64,000 nt of DNA from a virus: IMG/VR virus record IMGVR_UViG_3300042197_004429, positions 62,001-126,000 of that record, one strand, 5' to 3'. Position 1 is the stretch's first letter. Each line of letters opens with the position of its first letter. The notes beneath the pieces were generated by a model that was not told the DNA's origin, searched no databases, and was given only the letters and a program-made list of their open reading frames with translations. Both the position numbers and the translations under genes were made by a program. This document shows, piece by piece, positions 7,813-16,181 of the stretch.

Positions 7813-8097
7813 ATGGCTATAAAAGTTAAAAATGACAATTTAGTCTCTACGTATGACCTAAGATTGCCTCACCCCGATATTGTTGACATGATGAATGATC
7901 CTCATGTTTTAATTGAGGGTGGTAATGTTGCCAACAATCAAGTTTTTGAAATAGTTGTTCGAAAATCTAACGGCACCGAGGTTTCCTTCAACAAAACAAT
8001 AGACCCAACAGACACTTTGATTATAAGGTACAAAAAGGTTACAATAACTGAGGTTGCTAATAATTTGGGTGATGTTGATGTTTTGCCCGTTACTTGA
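7813..8097 (+). CDS. Hypothetical beta-rich protein (94 aa)
   Basis: ATG 7813 is preferred over an in-frame TTG at 7801 because GGAG at 7803-7806 gives the right spacing. The sequence MAIKVKNDNLVSTYDL to DVDVLPVT is rich in beta-branched residues and looks like a small beta-sandwich. It heads a plus-strand run with three further small genes. No family recognised. Confidence 0.65.
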   Translation: MAIKVKNDNLVSTYDLRLPHPDIVDMMNDPHVLIEGGNVANNQVFEIVVRKSNGTEVSFNKTIDPTDTLIIRYKKVTITEVANNLGDVDVLPVT

Positions 8098-8100
8098 GAT

Positions 8101-8295
8101 ATGTTATTTTTAGATATGTTACTTTTAGTATTTTCGGTATGTTTATTTGTGTATTTTATTGAGTGTTATGTGTTTTTAACACAAAATAATTCTCATAATG
8201 TTTTAAACAATATTAATCATTATATCGCAAATGATTATCCATTAAAAAATAAAGAATCGAATAAAAACATAAATTGGAAAAAAGAGGGCTTTTAA
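8101..8295 (+). CDS. Small membrane protein (64 aa)
   Basis: Residues 2-27 (LFLDMLLLVFSVCLFVYFIECYVF, cut here) are strongly hydrophobic and form one membrane helix; the tail is polar with many Asn/Lys. The stop TAA shares one base with the ATG of the HNH gene (TAATG at 8293-8297), implying termination-reinitiation coupling. The ribosome site is weak, so the gene call is moderate. Confidence 0.5.
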   Translation: MLFLDMLLLVFSVCLFVYFIECYVFLTQNNSHNVLNNINHYIANDYPLKNKESNKNINWKKEGF

Positions 8296-8921
8296 TGACT
8301 TTAACATTACAACAAAGAAAATGTTTAGTATTGAACAAAAATTGGAGACCGATTTCTGCAATCGGACTTGATGATGCTATTTGTAAATTATTTTGTGAGT
8401 ACTCTGATGGTACTCCCAAGGCGACAATAATAGAACCTAAGACTTATCAAACTTTCACTTGGGCAGATTGGAGTCGATTAGAGCCTATTGAAAACGAAGA
8501 CAGAATTTATACTAGTTCATATAGTTTTAAAATTCCAGAAATTATATTGTTGAGTCGATATGAAAAATTACCAAAGCCAAAAGTTCATTTTTCCAGAAGA
8601 AATTTATATAAAAGAGACGCCAATCAATGTCAATATTGCGGTTGTAAACCAGGAACAGAGGAACTAACAATAGAACACGTTGTTCCTAGATCTCATGGTG
8701 GTGAAACAACTTGGGAAAATTGCGTTATCGCCTGTGTCTCCTGCAATAGACGAAAAGCAGACAGAACACCAGATCAAGCAGGAATGAAACTTTTAAAGCA
8801 TCCAAAAAAACCAGAGGGACACTCGTTTAGATTTAGCGATTGTAAGCCTGTAAAGTCCTGGCAAGCCTTTCTGGGTCAGGCTTATTGGCTTGTTGAATTA
8901 GAAAATAAAAATATTGATTAG
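8295..8921 (+). CDS. HNH endonuclease
   Basis: ATG 8295 has an AGAGGG site at 8283-8288; an in-frame TTG at 8274 is less likely. A zinc-binding HNH module lies at about residues 112-160: CQYCGCKPG, then IEHVVPRSHGGETTWENC, then CVSCNRRKADRTP, so two Cys pairs frame the His-Val-Val catalytic core. The N-terminal 100 residues (KCLVLNKNWRPISAIGLDDA) form the extension typical of this HNH subfamily in phages and bacteria. It is probably a free-standing DNA nickase or endonuclease, possibly homing. It forms a plus-strand run with the small genes on either side. Confidence 0.85.
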   Translation: MTLTLQQRKCLVLNKNWRPISAIGLDDAICKLFCEYSDGTPKATIIEPKTYQTFTWADWSRLEPIENEDRIYTSSYSFKIPEIILLSRYEKLPKPKVHFSRRNLYKRDANQCQYCGCKPGTEELTIEHVVPRSHGGETTWENCVIACVSCNRRKADRTPDQAGMKLLKHPKKPEGHSFRFSDCKPVKSWQAFLGQAYWLVELENKNID

Positions 8922-8930
8922 GAGAAAATT

Positions 8931-9077
8931 ATGAGTGCTTGGCTTATTCTTGTAACTGGCTTGATTTACGCTTATGTTGCTTTAGAGCAATTATACAAAG
9001 GAAATACTGGTATGTTTATAGCATATAGTGGATATAGTTTTTCAAATATCGGTTTGTATATGCTGGCTTCCAAGTGA
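8931..9077 (+). CDS. 48-aa hydrophobic membrane protein
   Basis: A strong GGAGA site at 8921-8925 precedes ATG 8931. The protein has two hydrophobic segments (SAWLILVTGLIYAYVAL and MFIAYSGYSFSNIGLYML) joined by EQLYKGNTG, so it is a likely two-helix inner-membrane hairpin. Similar tiny proteins with a KGNTGMxIAY core occur in other aquatic phages (from memory). It follows the HNH gene by 9 bp and is the last gene before the IS607 element. Confidence 0.7.
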   Translation: MSAWLILVTGLIYAYVALEQLYKGNTGMFIAYSGYSFSNIGLYMLASK

Positions 9078-9096
9078 ATTACTTGTTGTCCGGTAC

Positions 9097-10302
9097 TCAA
9101 AACTTACAAAAATCTACAAGTAGGTTTTTTGTTTGATTCTGGTTTCTACGACGATCACCTGTTGATTTCTCAACATGAACCTTATCATCTACACCAGCGT
9201 TAATTCCCGTGTACCTCACGGTATATAATTCTAAATTTTTTGCTGCGTTAAAATCACGGTCAATTTCTAATCCGCAATTGTAGCAAGAATAAGTTCTATC
9301 CGCAAGGGTCAAGTCCTCTTTCTTGTTTCCACAATAAGAACATAACTTTGAACTTGCATAAAACCTATCAGCAACAATTAATTCCTTGCCGTACCAAGAA
9401 CATTTATATTCTAATTGTCTTCTGAATTCATAGAATCCAATATTTGCAATTGATTTGGCTAAATTGTGATTCTTTAACATTCCGTTTACATTCAAATCTT
9501 CAATAACAATTTTATTGTTTGATTTGGTTTTCACCAAACAAGATGTTGTTTTATGAAGAATATCTTTTCTGTGGTTGCTAATATTAAAATGAACCTTTGC
9601 TATCTTTTCTTTCGTTTTTTTTCTTGAATTGCTATCTTTTTGTTGACGAGATAATTTTCGTTGTAATCTCTTTAACTGTTTTTCTTTGTTTTTTAGTTTT
9701 TTTGATGATTCAAATATTTCACCATCACTTGTGATTGCAAGGTGTTTAATTCCTAAATCAACGCCAACAACTTTATTTTCATATTGTTTTTGTTCTGTCT
9801 CTACTTCGTATCGTATTGAGACGAACCATCTGTTTGCTCTTAAAGATATAGTTGCTGATTTAGGCTTGCCTTCTGGGATATAATCATGTTCTTTTAAGTT
9901 TACCCAACCAATTTTTGGCAACTTAATCTTATTGTTTTTCAAAATTATTGGAGCGTCAAGTGTGAATGAATCTTTTTGTCCTTTTTTCTTGAATTTAGGA
10001 AAAGCATTTTGTTTTTTGAAAAACTTCTTATACGCAGTCTCAAGGTTTCTGAGTGAGTTTTGTGGACACCACTTGCTTATTTCTTTAATCCACTTGAATT
10101 CATCGTTCTTTTTAGCGACCAAAATCTTGTGTAATGTAATTGCCGAGGGCTTAATTTTCTTTTCTAATTTATAATCTTCTTGCAACAGAGCCAACGCCCA
10201 GTTATAAACAAATCTTGCAGTTCCAGCATATTGTTTGAATAGTGTTTTTTGTTTATTGTTAGGTTTTAGTTCTATTTTGAAGGATTTATAAATCATTTGC
10301 AA
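9097..10302 (-). CDS. tnpB: TnpB RNA-guided nuclease of the IS607 element
   Basis: A 401-aa TnpB with an intact RuvC triad: D182 in VGVDLGIKHL, E268 in IVIEDLNVNG and the DRD at 348-350 in DRDFNAAKN. A four-Cys zinc ribbon (C321, C324, C340, C343) sits between the last two. The N-terminal helix-rich WED/REC region starts with the usual YKSFKIELKPN. TnpB proteins use a reRNA/omegaRNA made from the 3' end of their gene to cut DNA next to a short motif, which helps retain the element. All visible residues predict activity. It overlaps the transposase gene by 10 bp. Confidence 0.93.
   Translation of the reverse strand: MQMIYKSFKIELKPNNKQKTLFKQYAGTARFVYNWALALLQEDYKLEKKIKPSAITLHKILVAKKNDEFKWIKEISKWCPQNSLRNLETAYKKFFKKQNAFPKFKKKGQKDSFTLDAPIILKNNKIKLPKIGWVNLKEHDYIPEGKPKSATISLRANRWFVSIRYEVETEQKQYENKVVGVDLGIKHLAITSDGEIFESSKKLKNKEKQLKRLQRKLSRQQKDSNSRKKTKEKIAKVHFNISNHRKDILHKTTSCLVKTKSNNKIVIEDLNVNGMLKNHNLAKSIANIGFYEFRRQLEYKCSWYGKELIVADRFYASSKLCSYCGNKKEDLTLADRTYSCYNCGLEIDRDFNAAKNLELYTVRYTGINAGVDDKVHVEKSTGDRRRNQNQTKNLLVDFCKF
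9105..9119. repeat. Subterminal inverted repeat, IS607 tnpB side
   Basis: TACAAAAATCTACAA here is the inverted partner (one mismatch) of the 15-mer at 11145-11159. It overlaps the last tnpB codons, where reRNA 3' ends of such elements usually lie. The similarity is seen; a role in transposase binding is inferred. Confidence 0.45.
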
Positions 10303-10916
10303 GTTTCCTTCTTTTTACGATTTTTAGCAGCCCTTCTACTGTATATTTTTGCAGAGAAAGATGCCATTAAAGAAAGAATATCTTCTACTAATTCTTGTTC
10401 ATAAGACTTACCCAAAACCTCTTCTGTCCATATTACATTGACTCCATGCGATTCAAAAAATTTAACAAGATAATCAAACATGAATCTTGTTAATCTATCT
10501 TTGTGTTCAATCAAAACTATATCAATTTGCTTGTTGATGGCTAAGTCCATCATCTTATGAAGTTTTGGTCTTTTATCATTCATGCCCGAAGCAACCTCAG
10601 ATATTATTGAAACTATCACTAGTTTTCTTTTAACTGCCTCTGATGAAAGTCTACTTACTTGTCTATCTAAGTCTCCGTGTTGTTTTTGTTCTCCTGTTGA
10701 TACACGGGCATATATTGCACAACGGTTTTTGACTGTATTTATATCTATAGGACAATCATCACCCGCCAAGGCGTTAATGTCTTCTTGTCTATATCTCCTG
10801 TGTCCCCCGGCAGTGTAGATTGCTTTTATTTTTCCTTGCTTTTCCCATTTTCTCAAAGAATTTTGAGAAGAATGAAGTTGTTCGGCAGCCTTTTTAATTG
10901 GTATAAGTTTGCTCAT
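10293..10916 (-). CDS. tnpA: IS607-type serine transposase (TnpA)
   Basis: A 207-aa protein. Residues 1-50 are a MerR-like winged helix (IPIKKAAEQLHSSQNSLRKW, then GGHRRYRQEDI). Residues 65-205 are a small serine-recombinase catalytic domain with RCAIYARVSTGEQ (nucleophile S73) and the LIEHKDRLTRF motif. This domain order is diagnostic of IS607 TnpA, which moves DNA through a 5'-phosphoserine intermediate with little target preference. The start overlaps the accessory ORF stop (ATGA). The length is full, so it is probably functional. Confidence 0.93.
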   Translation of the reverse strand: MSKLIPIKKAAEQLHSSQNSLRKWEKQGKIKAIYTAGGHRRYRQEDINALAGDDCPIDINTVKNRCAIYARVSTGEQKQHGDLDRQVSRLSSEAVKRKLVIVSIISEVASGMNDKRPKLHKMMDLAINKQIDIVLIEHKDRLTRFMFDYLVKFFESHGVNVIWTEEVLGKSYEQELVEDILSLMASFSAKIYSRRAAKNRKKKETCK

Positions 10917-11068
10917 TCCAACAACTCCTTTTGTTGAAACAATCTAAACCATTGATCGTAAATCTCTTGAAATTCTTCTATAGATGGAATTTCCTCAAGT
11001 TCAAAAGGAATAGGGTGTATTACCCCGTCTTCTGTTTCAAATTCTGTTTTTGTAATTTTGACGATCAT
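10913..11068 (-). CDS. Small IS607-associated accessory protein (51 aa)
   Basis: ATG at 11068 opens a 51-codon acidic protein, MIVKITKTEFETEDG through IPSIEEFQEIYDQW to KELLE. Its TGA overlaps the transposase ATG by 4 bp, and it supplies the GGAG for that start, so the two are coupled. Short ORFs of this kind precede IS607 transposases in some cyanobacterial and planctomycete genomes (from memory). Function unknown; an acidic regulator of the transposase is one possibility. Confidence 0.65.
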   Translation of the reverse strand: MIVKITKTEFETEDGVIHPIPFELEEIPSIEEFQEIYDQWFRLFQQKELLE

Positions 11069-11144
11069 TTTTGGTTTTCTCAAATGAATCCTACCTTTCT
11101 ATATAGTAGTTCATTATAAAAAAATTATAAAATTTGTCAAACAA

Positions 11145-11159
11145 TTGTAAATTTTTGTA
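11145..11159. repeat. Subterminal inverted repeat, IS607 tnpA side
   Basis: TTGTAAATTTTTGTA lies 77 bp upstream of the accessory ORF start and 10 bp from the stop of the neighbouring gene. It is the inverted partner of 9105-9119 with one mismatch, marking the probable left terminal region of the element. Confidence 0.45.
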
Positions 11160-11168
11160 GAATTTACT

Positions 11169-13007
11169 CTATCTGTTTCCATCCCAGTAATCCAATAATC
11201 CCAAAACATCTTGCCAATCCACTGATTCTTTTGGATAATCGCCTGGATTGCCAAACAAAGGACGATCTTCTTCTCGTCTTTTTTGTGCTGCCTTGAGTCT
11301 GGCCATTTGAGTGCTTAACTTGCTTCCGTACATGCTTCCGGCTGGCGTTCCATCATCGCTTCTGTCTACTTCAGCCAATTCGTCTTTGGTTTTGACATAG
11401 ACTCTTGTTTTTGGATCTGTGATATCGGCACCTTTTTCAACTTTGAAAAAGTTAAACGGTCTTTGGTATGCTTGAACCATCTCTGGTCCATCTTCTCTGC
11501 CGATACCAGAAGAGGTGCTTCTGTTGGGATTTCCCAACTCAAAACTGCTTCTTTTTCTTGTTGGGTTTCTTAAAGGTTGCTGACCACGAGGTCTGCCGCC
11601 CATTGGTTGCTCTTCTGCTTTTTTGCGTGTTCTTGAAACTTTTATCATATAAGAAACCGCAGCCAAATCAGATTCATCTACTAGTTTTCTTTCAAGGCCA
11701 CCCCTTAGTCCACCGTCTACTAAACTTGTTAGTTTTTCTGCCAGTGCTTCGATTGTTCCTTTAAATCCTTGAACTCTTTCTAGTTGTTTTTCAAACTTCA
11801 AGGCACGAACAATCACAGGAATCATGTCAGGGTTGGATTCTGAAGGTGCAGCAAGAGCTTGTCTGTAAGTGATGTTGTACTCTGGTTCTTCGCCTTCTCT
11901 TGATATTCTCAACAAACTAAGAACATATCTGAATACTTTTTGAAAGTCCACAGCGGCCATAACAAGTTCTTGAACTTTGCTTGTTCTTTCTTTTGCTGCT
12001 TCGCCTCTTGATCCTTCTAGGGACACTTCAAACTCCCCAGTTTTGATTGCTTCTTTCGGACCATCCGCACTATTGTATGTTTGCAAGTCTACTTCTTTGT
12101 TGTTGACAAAGTATAATGTTTTAACTGGCGGCATCACATAAGGCATGTTTAATTCTTCTATGGCAAGACGAGTGTAAAAACTGTACGCTGTGCCTCTTAA
12201 AGCTCCATTATAAAATTCTAAATTCTCAGCTACTCTGCTGAATTCACTTTGAGAAAGTGGTTTGCTTCTAGATTTGGCAATTGCCACGTTGGGATCTGGG
12301 CCTTTTGGTGTGTTTTGTGCGATTGCGTCTTTGTCCAATTCAACTGGGTTGGCAGTATCGCTTCCTTGATCTTCTTCACCTTCGGCTGGAAGTGCATCCT
12401 CTATTGCTTCTTCTACGCTTGAATAAACACTTCTTGGATCAGTTTTTCTTGCTTTGTCATTTAAGTAAGAGAAGAGATCTGTTTCCACGCCTTTTTCTTT
12501 GTCGTTTGTTTCTTCCCCTGTATTTGGATCAACCAATACTTTTTCCGCTTGCAACATGATGGCAATTTTTTTTACACTTTTTGTTTTTTTTCTTGCGTTT
12601 AAAACTAAATTCGTAAAGCGGTCCCAGGCTTGTTGATATTTTTTTAAGTTCTCTGTGCGTTGAAGTTCCGCTATGGCTGCTGCTTTTTTCTCTTGTTGCT
12701 TCGCCAGTTCTTTTTCACTACGTTGGTCAACCTGTGATTGAACCAAAGGATCCACTTCTCTTGAAGGTTTTGATGGCTCCTTCATCTGCTCCAGTTCTTC
12801 TGGCGTGTAGTCCACCCATTTTCCATTCACAACTCTGCCTGAATTATGACTGCGAATTGTTCCAGATTCTGGATGAGGATTTTCTTTTGAATATTGAGGC
12901 TTTGGCTCAACTGCTGGCTCAACTGTTGCGTTTGGTTCTACGCCTGCGTCTTTAACAGTTGATTTTTTTGCTTCTAACAATCCCAACATTTCAAAAAAAG
13001 ATAACAT
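11169..13007 (-). CDS. Low-complexity virion-like protein (612 aa)
   Basis: The N-terminus MLSFFEMLGLLEAKK resembles a capsid-targeting peptide. Residues 20-75 are rich in Pro, Glu and Val repeats. A charged helical stretch (KELAKQQEKKAAAIAELQR) lies near 95-115, a mixed domain spans 240-450, and a disordered Arg/Gly/Pro segment (EEQPMGGRPRGQQPLRNP) lies near 470-490. No enzyme motif is visible. Composition and size fit a scaffold, head-interior or portal-vertex accessory protein (inference). Its stop is 10 bp from the IS607 end repeat. The start has AGGAGA just upstream. Confidence 0.7.
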   Translation of the reverse strand: MLSFFEMLGLLEAKKSTVKDAGVEPNATVEPAVEPKPQYSKENPHPESGTIRSHNSGRVVNGKWVDYTPEELEQMKEPSKPSREVDPLVQSQVDQRSEKELAKQQEKKAAAIAELQRTENLKKYQQAWDRFTNLVLNARKKTKSVKKIAIMLQAEKVLVDPNTGEETNDKEKGVETDLFSYLNDKARKTDPRSVYSSVEEAIEDALPAEGEEDQGSDTANPVELDKDAIAQNTPKGPDPNVAIAKSRSKPLSQSEFSRVAENLEFYNGALRGTAYSFYTRLAIEELNMPYVMPPVKTLYFVNNKEVDLQTYNSADGPKEAIKTGEFEVSLEGSRGEAAKERTSKVQELVMAAVDFQKVFRYVLSLLRISREGEEPEYNITYRQALAAPSESNPDMIPVIVRALKFEKQLERVQGFKGTIEALAEKLTSLVDGGLRGGLERKLVDESDLAAVSYMIKVSRTRKKAEEQPMGGRPRGQQPLRNPTRKRSSFELGNPNRSTSSGIGREDGPEMVQAYQRPFNFFKVEKGADITDPKTRVYVKTKDELAEVDRSDDGTPAGSMYGSKLSTQMARLKAAQKRREEDRPLFGNPGDYPKESVDWQDVLGLLDYWDGNR

Positions 13008-13055
13008 TTCTCATCTCCTCAAATATTTTAATATTTTAAGTTATATATAATCCAA

Positions 13056-13439
13056 ATGAAAAGTTTTAATGAATATAAATCAGGAAATAACCTGGGTTCT
13101 TTTTTTGGAAAATCATTCGCTGTAAGACAAAATGCTCATATTTTGCACCTATCTTCCAAAAGTTACGCTGAACATAAGGCTTTAGGCTCATTTTATGAAC
13201 AACTAACAGATCTTATGGATCAACTGATTGAAACATATCAAGGTCAATATGGCTTGGTTGAAGTTGATGTATCTACTTCAAAAGAAAAGAATGCAATTTC
13301 TCTTTTGAATGATTTTGCTGAAGAAGCAATGAATTCTCGTGATTTGTTTGATAAAAAAGACACTCATTTACATAATATTTTAGATGAAATATTGAGTTTA
13401 ACTTACCAAACTCTTTATAAATTAAAATTTCTCAAATAA
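13056..13439 (+). CDS. DUF5856-like ferritin-fold phage protein
   Basis: A 127-aa helical protein. Residues 22-65 (RQNAHILHLSSKSYAEHKAL, then YEQLTDLMDQLIETYQGQYG) look like the first two helices of a Dps/ferritin-like four-helix bundle, with His/Glu at possible metal sites. This matches the DUF5856 family of T4-like and marine phages (assigned from memory of the pattern). The N-terminus MKSFNEYKSGN is CTS-like. TATATAAT lies 6 bp before the ATG. It overlaps the convergent glycosyltransferase by 8 bp. It may bind iron or DNA in the virion; function unproven. Confidence 0.7.
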   Translation: MKSFNEYKSGNNLGSFFGKSFAVRQNAHILHLSSKSYAEHKALGSFYEQLTDLMDQLIETYQGQYGLVEVDVSTSKEKNAISLLNDFAEEAMNSRDLFDKKDTHLHNILDEILSLTYQTLYKLKFLK

Positions 13440-14373
13440 TATGTAGGCCATTTATTAATTTCATTAATTCATAATGGCCTTTTTCATTTTTTATCCACTC
13501 CAAATAGTCTGCATTTTCAAGCAGACTAAATCTTTTATTTTCAAAATAGTTCAGATTTTTTTCACCGAAAATATTAATTAGGTCGTGTTGGTTTAGTATT
13601 TTTGTAATTTTTTCATAAAATTCTTTAATCATTAAACACAACAAGCCCCTTGAATGATTTTCTTCACAAGTCGGGCTGGGCACATAAGATCCATTTCCGT
13701 GAAAAACTTTTACTTTATTAATTTTTGATTGACAAAGATTTCGACTTGTGGCGTGTTCTTCAACACAAATGAAATTAAAAAGATCCGGGTGTTTGTTTTT
13801 CATGTAGCCCAAAACCATCTCATCCCAAACTTCATACCAATCGTCATATCCAATATATTTCTTCATAGACTGTCTGGTTTCATTGGAGTGTATGGCTTCT
13901 ATTGTGTATTTTTTAAATAAATCAAAGAATTGTTTGTATTTTTCTTCATTTGGATTGAAATAAAAATAGCCTGTGTTCCAGCCGTCGTAGCAAAAACGGT
14001 TTGTTGGCTTTTCTAAAGGAAGTGGATTATTAAAGAAAAAAACGTCAGAGTCCACGTAAATTACATCGCCAATATATTTGTTGCTTTCGCACCAATTGTG
14101 AACATCAAAAATTCTTGATAAATGTTTGTATCCTTTTACCAAACTTGAGTATTGCTCAAGAAAAAACTCAGTTTTAATTACTTGAAAATTTAATTTTTCT
14201 TGTAGATGACTCCAATGATGTGGTCTATGCGGACTGCAATCTAAAACTACAATATCAACATCCGAAACACTTCGTAGTGTTGCTATAGAAGGAACCACAC
14301 TGGTTCTTAAATTCTTATAAGGATCGGGTTCGTGATCAAGTGACCAACAATGGTAAATCGCTGTTGTTTTCAA
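13432..14373 (-). CDS. GT-A fold glycosyltransferase, GT8-like
   Basis: IYHCWSLDHEPDPYKNLR at the N-terminus, DVIYVDSDVFFF (D-x-D metal site) near residues 104-115 and NTGYFYFNPNEEKY near 133 define a GT-A enzyme that copies a retained sugar-donor pattern. At 313 aa it is full length. It is paralogous to 51104-52042, with the same YxxLRxxVVxSIATLRS segment and DSD-[IV]-FF box. It follows the next glycosyltransferase by 1 bp on the same strand, so the pair forms an operon. Substrates unknown. Confidence 0.8.
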   Translation of the reverse strand: MKTTAIYHCWSLDHEPDPYKNLRTSVVPSIATLRSVSDVDIVVLDCSPHRPHHWSHLQEKLNFQVIKTEFFLEQYSSLVKGYKHLSRIFDVHNWCESNKYIGDVIYVDSDVFFFNNPLPLEKPTNRFCYDGWNTGYFYFNPNEEKYKQFFDLFKKYTIEAIHSNETRQSMKKYIGYDDWYEVWDEMVLGYMKNKHPDLFNFICVEEHATSRNLCQSKINKVKVFHGNGSYVPSPTCEENHSRGLLCLMIKEFYEKITKILNQHDLINIFGEKNLNYFENKRFSLLENADYLEWIKNEKGHYELMKLINGLHII

Positions 14374-14374
14374 A

Positions 14375-15157
14375 CTACATCAACTTTCTATTATTTTCTA
14401 TTTCTTCTTTAAACCAATCAGGGTATTCAGCATTCCATTTTTTGCAATATCTAATTCCATTATTTATAAATAATCTTTTTTGATTTGTTTTTCCATAGGT
14501 TTGTGATGGGTGCCAAAGATGTAATTCCGTCTCAGGTCTAAAGGTCGATTTAACACCTATTTCATTCATTTTGTTTGTCATATCGCTGTCTGCCCAGCCA
14601 TATCCAATATAACCTTCATCCATCAGATCTGCTTCAAAGAAATCATCACGCCAAAAGGCCGTGTTACCCGACCACATGTTTCTTAATCCAATATGGTTTT
14701 CTTCACTTCGGTATTCGTCTTTATATTCAAAAGATTCATTTGTTATTTCTTCGTCATTTGCAGTTTTGGTTAATTTTTTCATACACTTACAAGTGATGCA
14801 AGTTTTTGGTTTTATTTCTTTTTCTATATTTTTGAAATAATCTTTGGGAAGAATTCTGTCGCTCTCCAGAACCACAACCTTGTTTAAAGAACAATTTCTT
14901 ACTCCTACGTTTATCATCTTGGCAAGAATCATTTCATTTTCTTCCATGTTGAAATGTTTTTTGATTTTAAATCTATCCGATAGTTTACAAAGTTCCTTTG
15001 TTTGATCGTCCGCCAAAAACTCTATAGAATCCTGACAAACAGTGACCAACTCAGAATTTAAAACAACATCACGCTGGTTTATCAACAAAAATCTCAATGT
15101 TTGTAAGAGATTTTCAAATCTTGCTGTGTGGAACGGTATTATAAAAGAAATGTTCAT
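14375..15157 (-). CDS. GT2-type glycosyltransferase with galactosyltransferase-like C-domain
   Basis: The N-terminus ISFIIPFHTARFENLL is a typical GT2 first strand. KVVVLESDRILPKDYF supplies the acidic metal site. WSGNTAFWRDDFFEADLMDE followed by GYGWADSDM matches the C-terminal acceptor box of GT7/GT27-like galactosyl- or GalNAc-transferases. 260 aa is complete. It is transcribed with 13432-14373. The same domain style recurs at 33213-34085. Confidence 0.82.
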   Translation of the reverse strand: MNISFIIPFHTARFENLLQTLRFLLINQRDVVLNSELVTVCQDSIEFLADDQTKELCKLSDRFKIKKHFNMEENEMILAKMINVGVRNCSLNKVVVLESDRILPKDYFKNIEKEIKPKTCITCKCMKKLTKTANDEEITNESFEYKDEYRSEENHIGLRNMWSGNTAFWRDDFFEADLMDEGYIGYGWADSDMTNKMNEIGVKSTFRPETELHLWHPSQTYGKTNQKRLFINNGIRYCKKWNAEYPDWFKEEIENNRKLM

Positions 15158-15159
15158 AT

Positions 15160-15167
15160 TATAAATA
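15160..15167 (+). promoter_or_regulatory. TATAAATA late-promoter-like box
   Basis: An exact T4 late consensus, TATAAATA, lies 25 bp upstream of ATG 15193, between divergent genes. It is well placed to drive the plus-strand WbqC-NeuD-DegT cluster. Confidence 0.5.
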
Positions 15168-15192
15168 TGTACTTTAAAATAATTAAAATTTT

Positions 15193-15537
15193 ATGTTAAA
15201 TTCACAAGATATATTAAGAACACAATTTATTAATAAAGATTTTGAAATAACTTATATTACACAAGAAAGAATGTTTAATTGGAAAAAAATTTGGAATAAA
15301 ACTTTTTTTTCTATAGATGGTGTTCAATTATTGGAAAAAATATCACAAAATAAAATTTTTAGTTTCTATTGCACAGACACAGATCCTGTTTTGTTGTGGG
15401 TTGGTTTGACATTACGATTTGGCCCTCAAACCTCAGAAAATAAATGTTTTTTTATAAAAAAAAATAATTTTTTAGATTTTGTAGATGAAATTAAATTTGG
15501 TAAAAAAAAATTGATTTGGCTACAGGAAGGTTTTTGA
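15193..15537 (+). CDS. Hypothetical protein (114 aa)
   Basis: The first gene of a plus-strand sugar cluster, just downstream of a TATAAATA box. It starts MLNSQDILRTQFINKDFEIT and contains FSFYCTDTDPVLLWVGLTLRFG near residue 57, then a Lys/Phe-rich end. No known motif. It is separated from the WbqC-like gene by 5 bp. There is no good Shine-Dalgarno, so expression could be leaderless. Confidence 0.55.
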   Translation: MLNSQDILRTQFINKDFEITYITQERMFNWKKIWNKTFFSIDGVQLLEKISQNKIFSFYCTDTDPVLLWVGLTLRFGPQTSENKCFFIKKNNFLDFVDEIKFGKKKLIWLQEGF

Positions 15538-15542
15538 CATTT

Positions 15543-16181
15543 ATGAAAATTGCAATAATGCAACCTTACTTTTTTCCTTATATAGGTTATTTTGAATTAA
15601 TCAAACACGTCGATATTTTTGTTTTTTTAAATGATGTTCAATTTACAAAAAGAGGATGGATTAACAGAAATAGAATAAGGTCTTCGCATAAAGAAAATGA
15701 AAATATAGTCATACCGGTAAAGAGCCACAGACAAAAAACTAATATTAGCGAAATAACACCCGCTTCCTCAGATTGGAATGATCACATATACAAGAAAATA
15801 ATTTGCACTTACGGAATTAAGAATAAAATATTTTTAAATTATTTTTTATCCCTTTCGGGCCACGCAAAATTAAAAGATATTCTTTGTGATTCAATAATTT
15901 GGACATCACAATACTTGGGTTTGGATGTAAATTTTAAACACTCAGAAAATATATCAAAACAGTCAGGTTTTAAAAAACTGATTGAAATTTGCAAGTATTT
16001 CAATTGCGATCATTATGTCAATGCTTGTGGTGGAATCAATCTTTACAATAGAGAGGATTTTGAAAAAGAAGGAATATTTTTAGAATTTTTAGATCCTACT
16101 AAATTTAGCAATAAACTTTCTATAATAGATTTGATATTAACACAAGAAGAAGAAACTAAATTATGGCTCAAAAAGTCCTAA
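15543..16181 (+). CDS. WbqC-like family protein
   Basis: I place the start at ATG 15543. MKIAIMQPYFFPYIGYFELI, DIFVFLNDVQFTKRGWINRNRI and HYVNACGGINLY are the conserved blocks of the WbqC family (PF08889). Members sit in O-antigen and exopolysaccharide clusters and are thought to act on modified amino sugars, often beside DegT aminotransferases and NeuD acyltransferases, as here. 212 aa is the expected size. It overlaps the NeuD-like gene by 19 bp, so the genes are tightly coupled. Confidence 0.9.
   Translation: MKIAIMQPYFFPYIGYFELIKHVDIFVFLNDVQFTKRGWINRNRIRSSHKENENIVIPVKSHRQKTNISEITPASSDWNDHIYKKIICTYGIKNKIFLNYFLSLSGHAKLKDILCDSIIWTSQYLGLDVNFKHSENISKQSGFKKLIEICKYFNCDHYVNACGGINLYNREDFEKEGIFLEFLDPTKFSNKLSIIDLILTQEEETKLWLKKS

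Larger units (their letters stand above)
9085..11165 (-). mobile_element. IS607-family insertion element (approximate ends)
   Basis: The unit contains tnpB, an overlapping MerR-HTH serine recombinase and a 51-aa accessory ORF, all on the minus strand. It sits between two convergent genes (8931-9077 plus, 11169-13007 minus) without breaking either. Imperfect inverted 15-mers, TTGTA[A/G]ATTTTTGTA, occur at 9105-9119 and 11145-11159 near the ends. IS607 elements make little or no target duplication, so exact ends cannot be fixed from one copy. The limits given are estimates. Confidence 0.75.

Noticed and set aside
12281-12559. Leu-rich 92-aa frame antisense to the 612-aa protein
   Set aside because: Its Leu/Arg content is a by-product of the Glu/Lys-rich sense strand.
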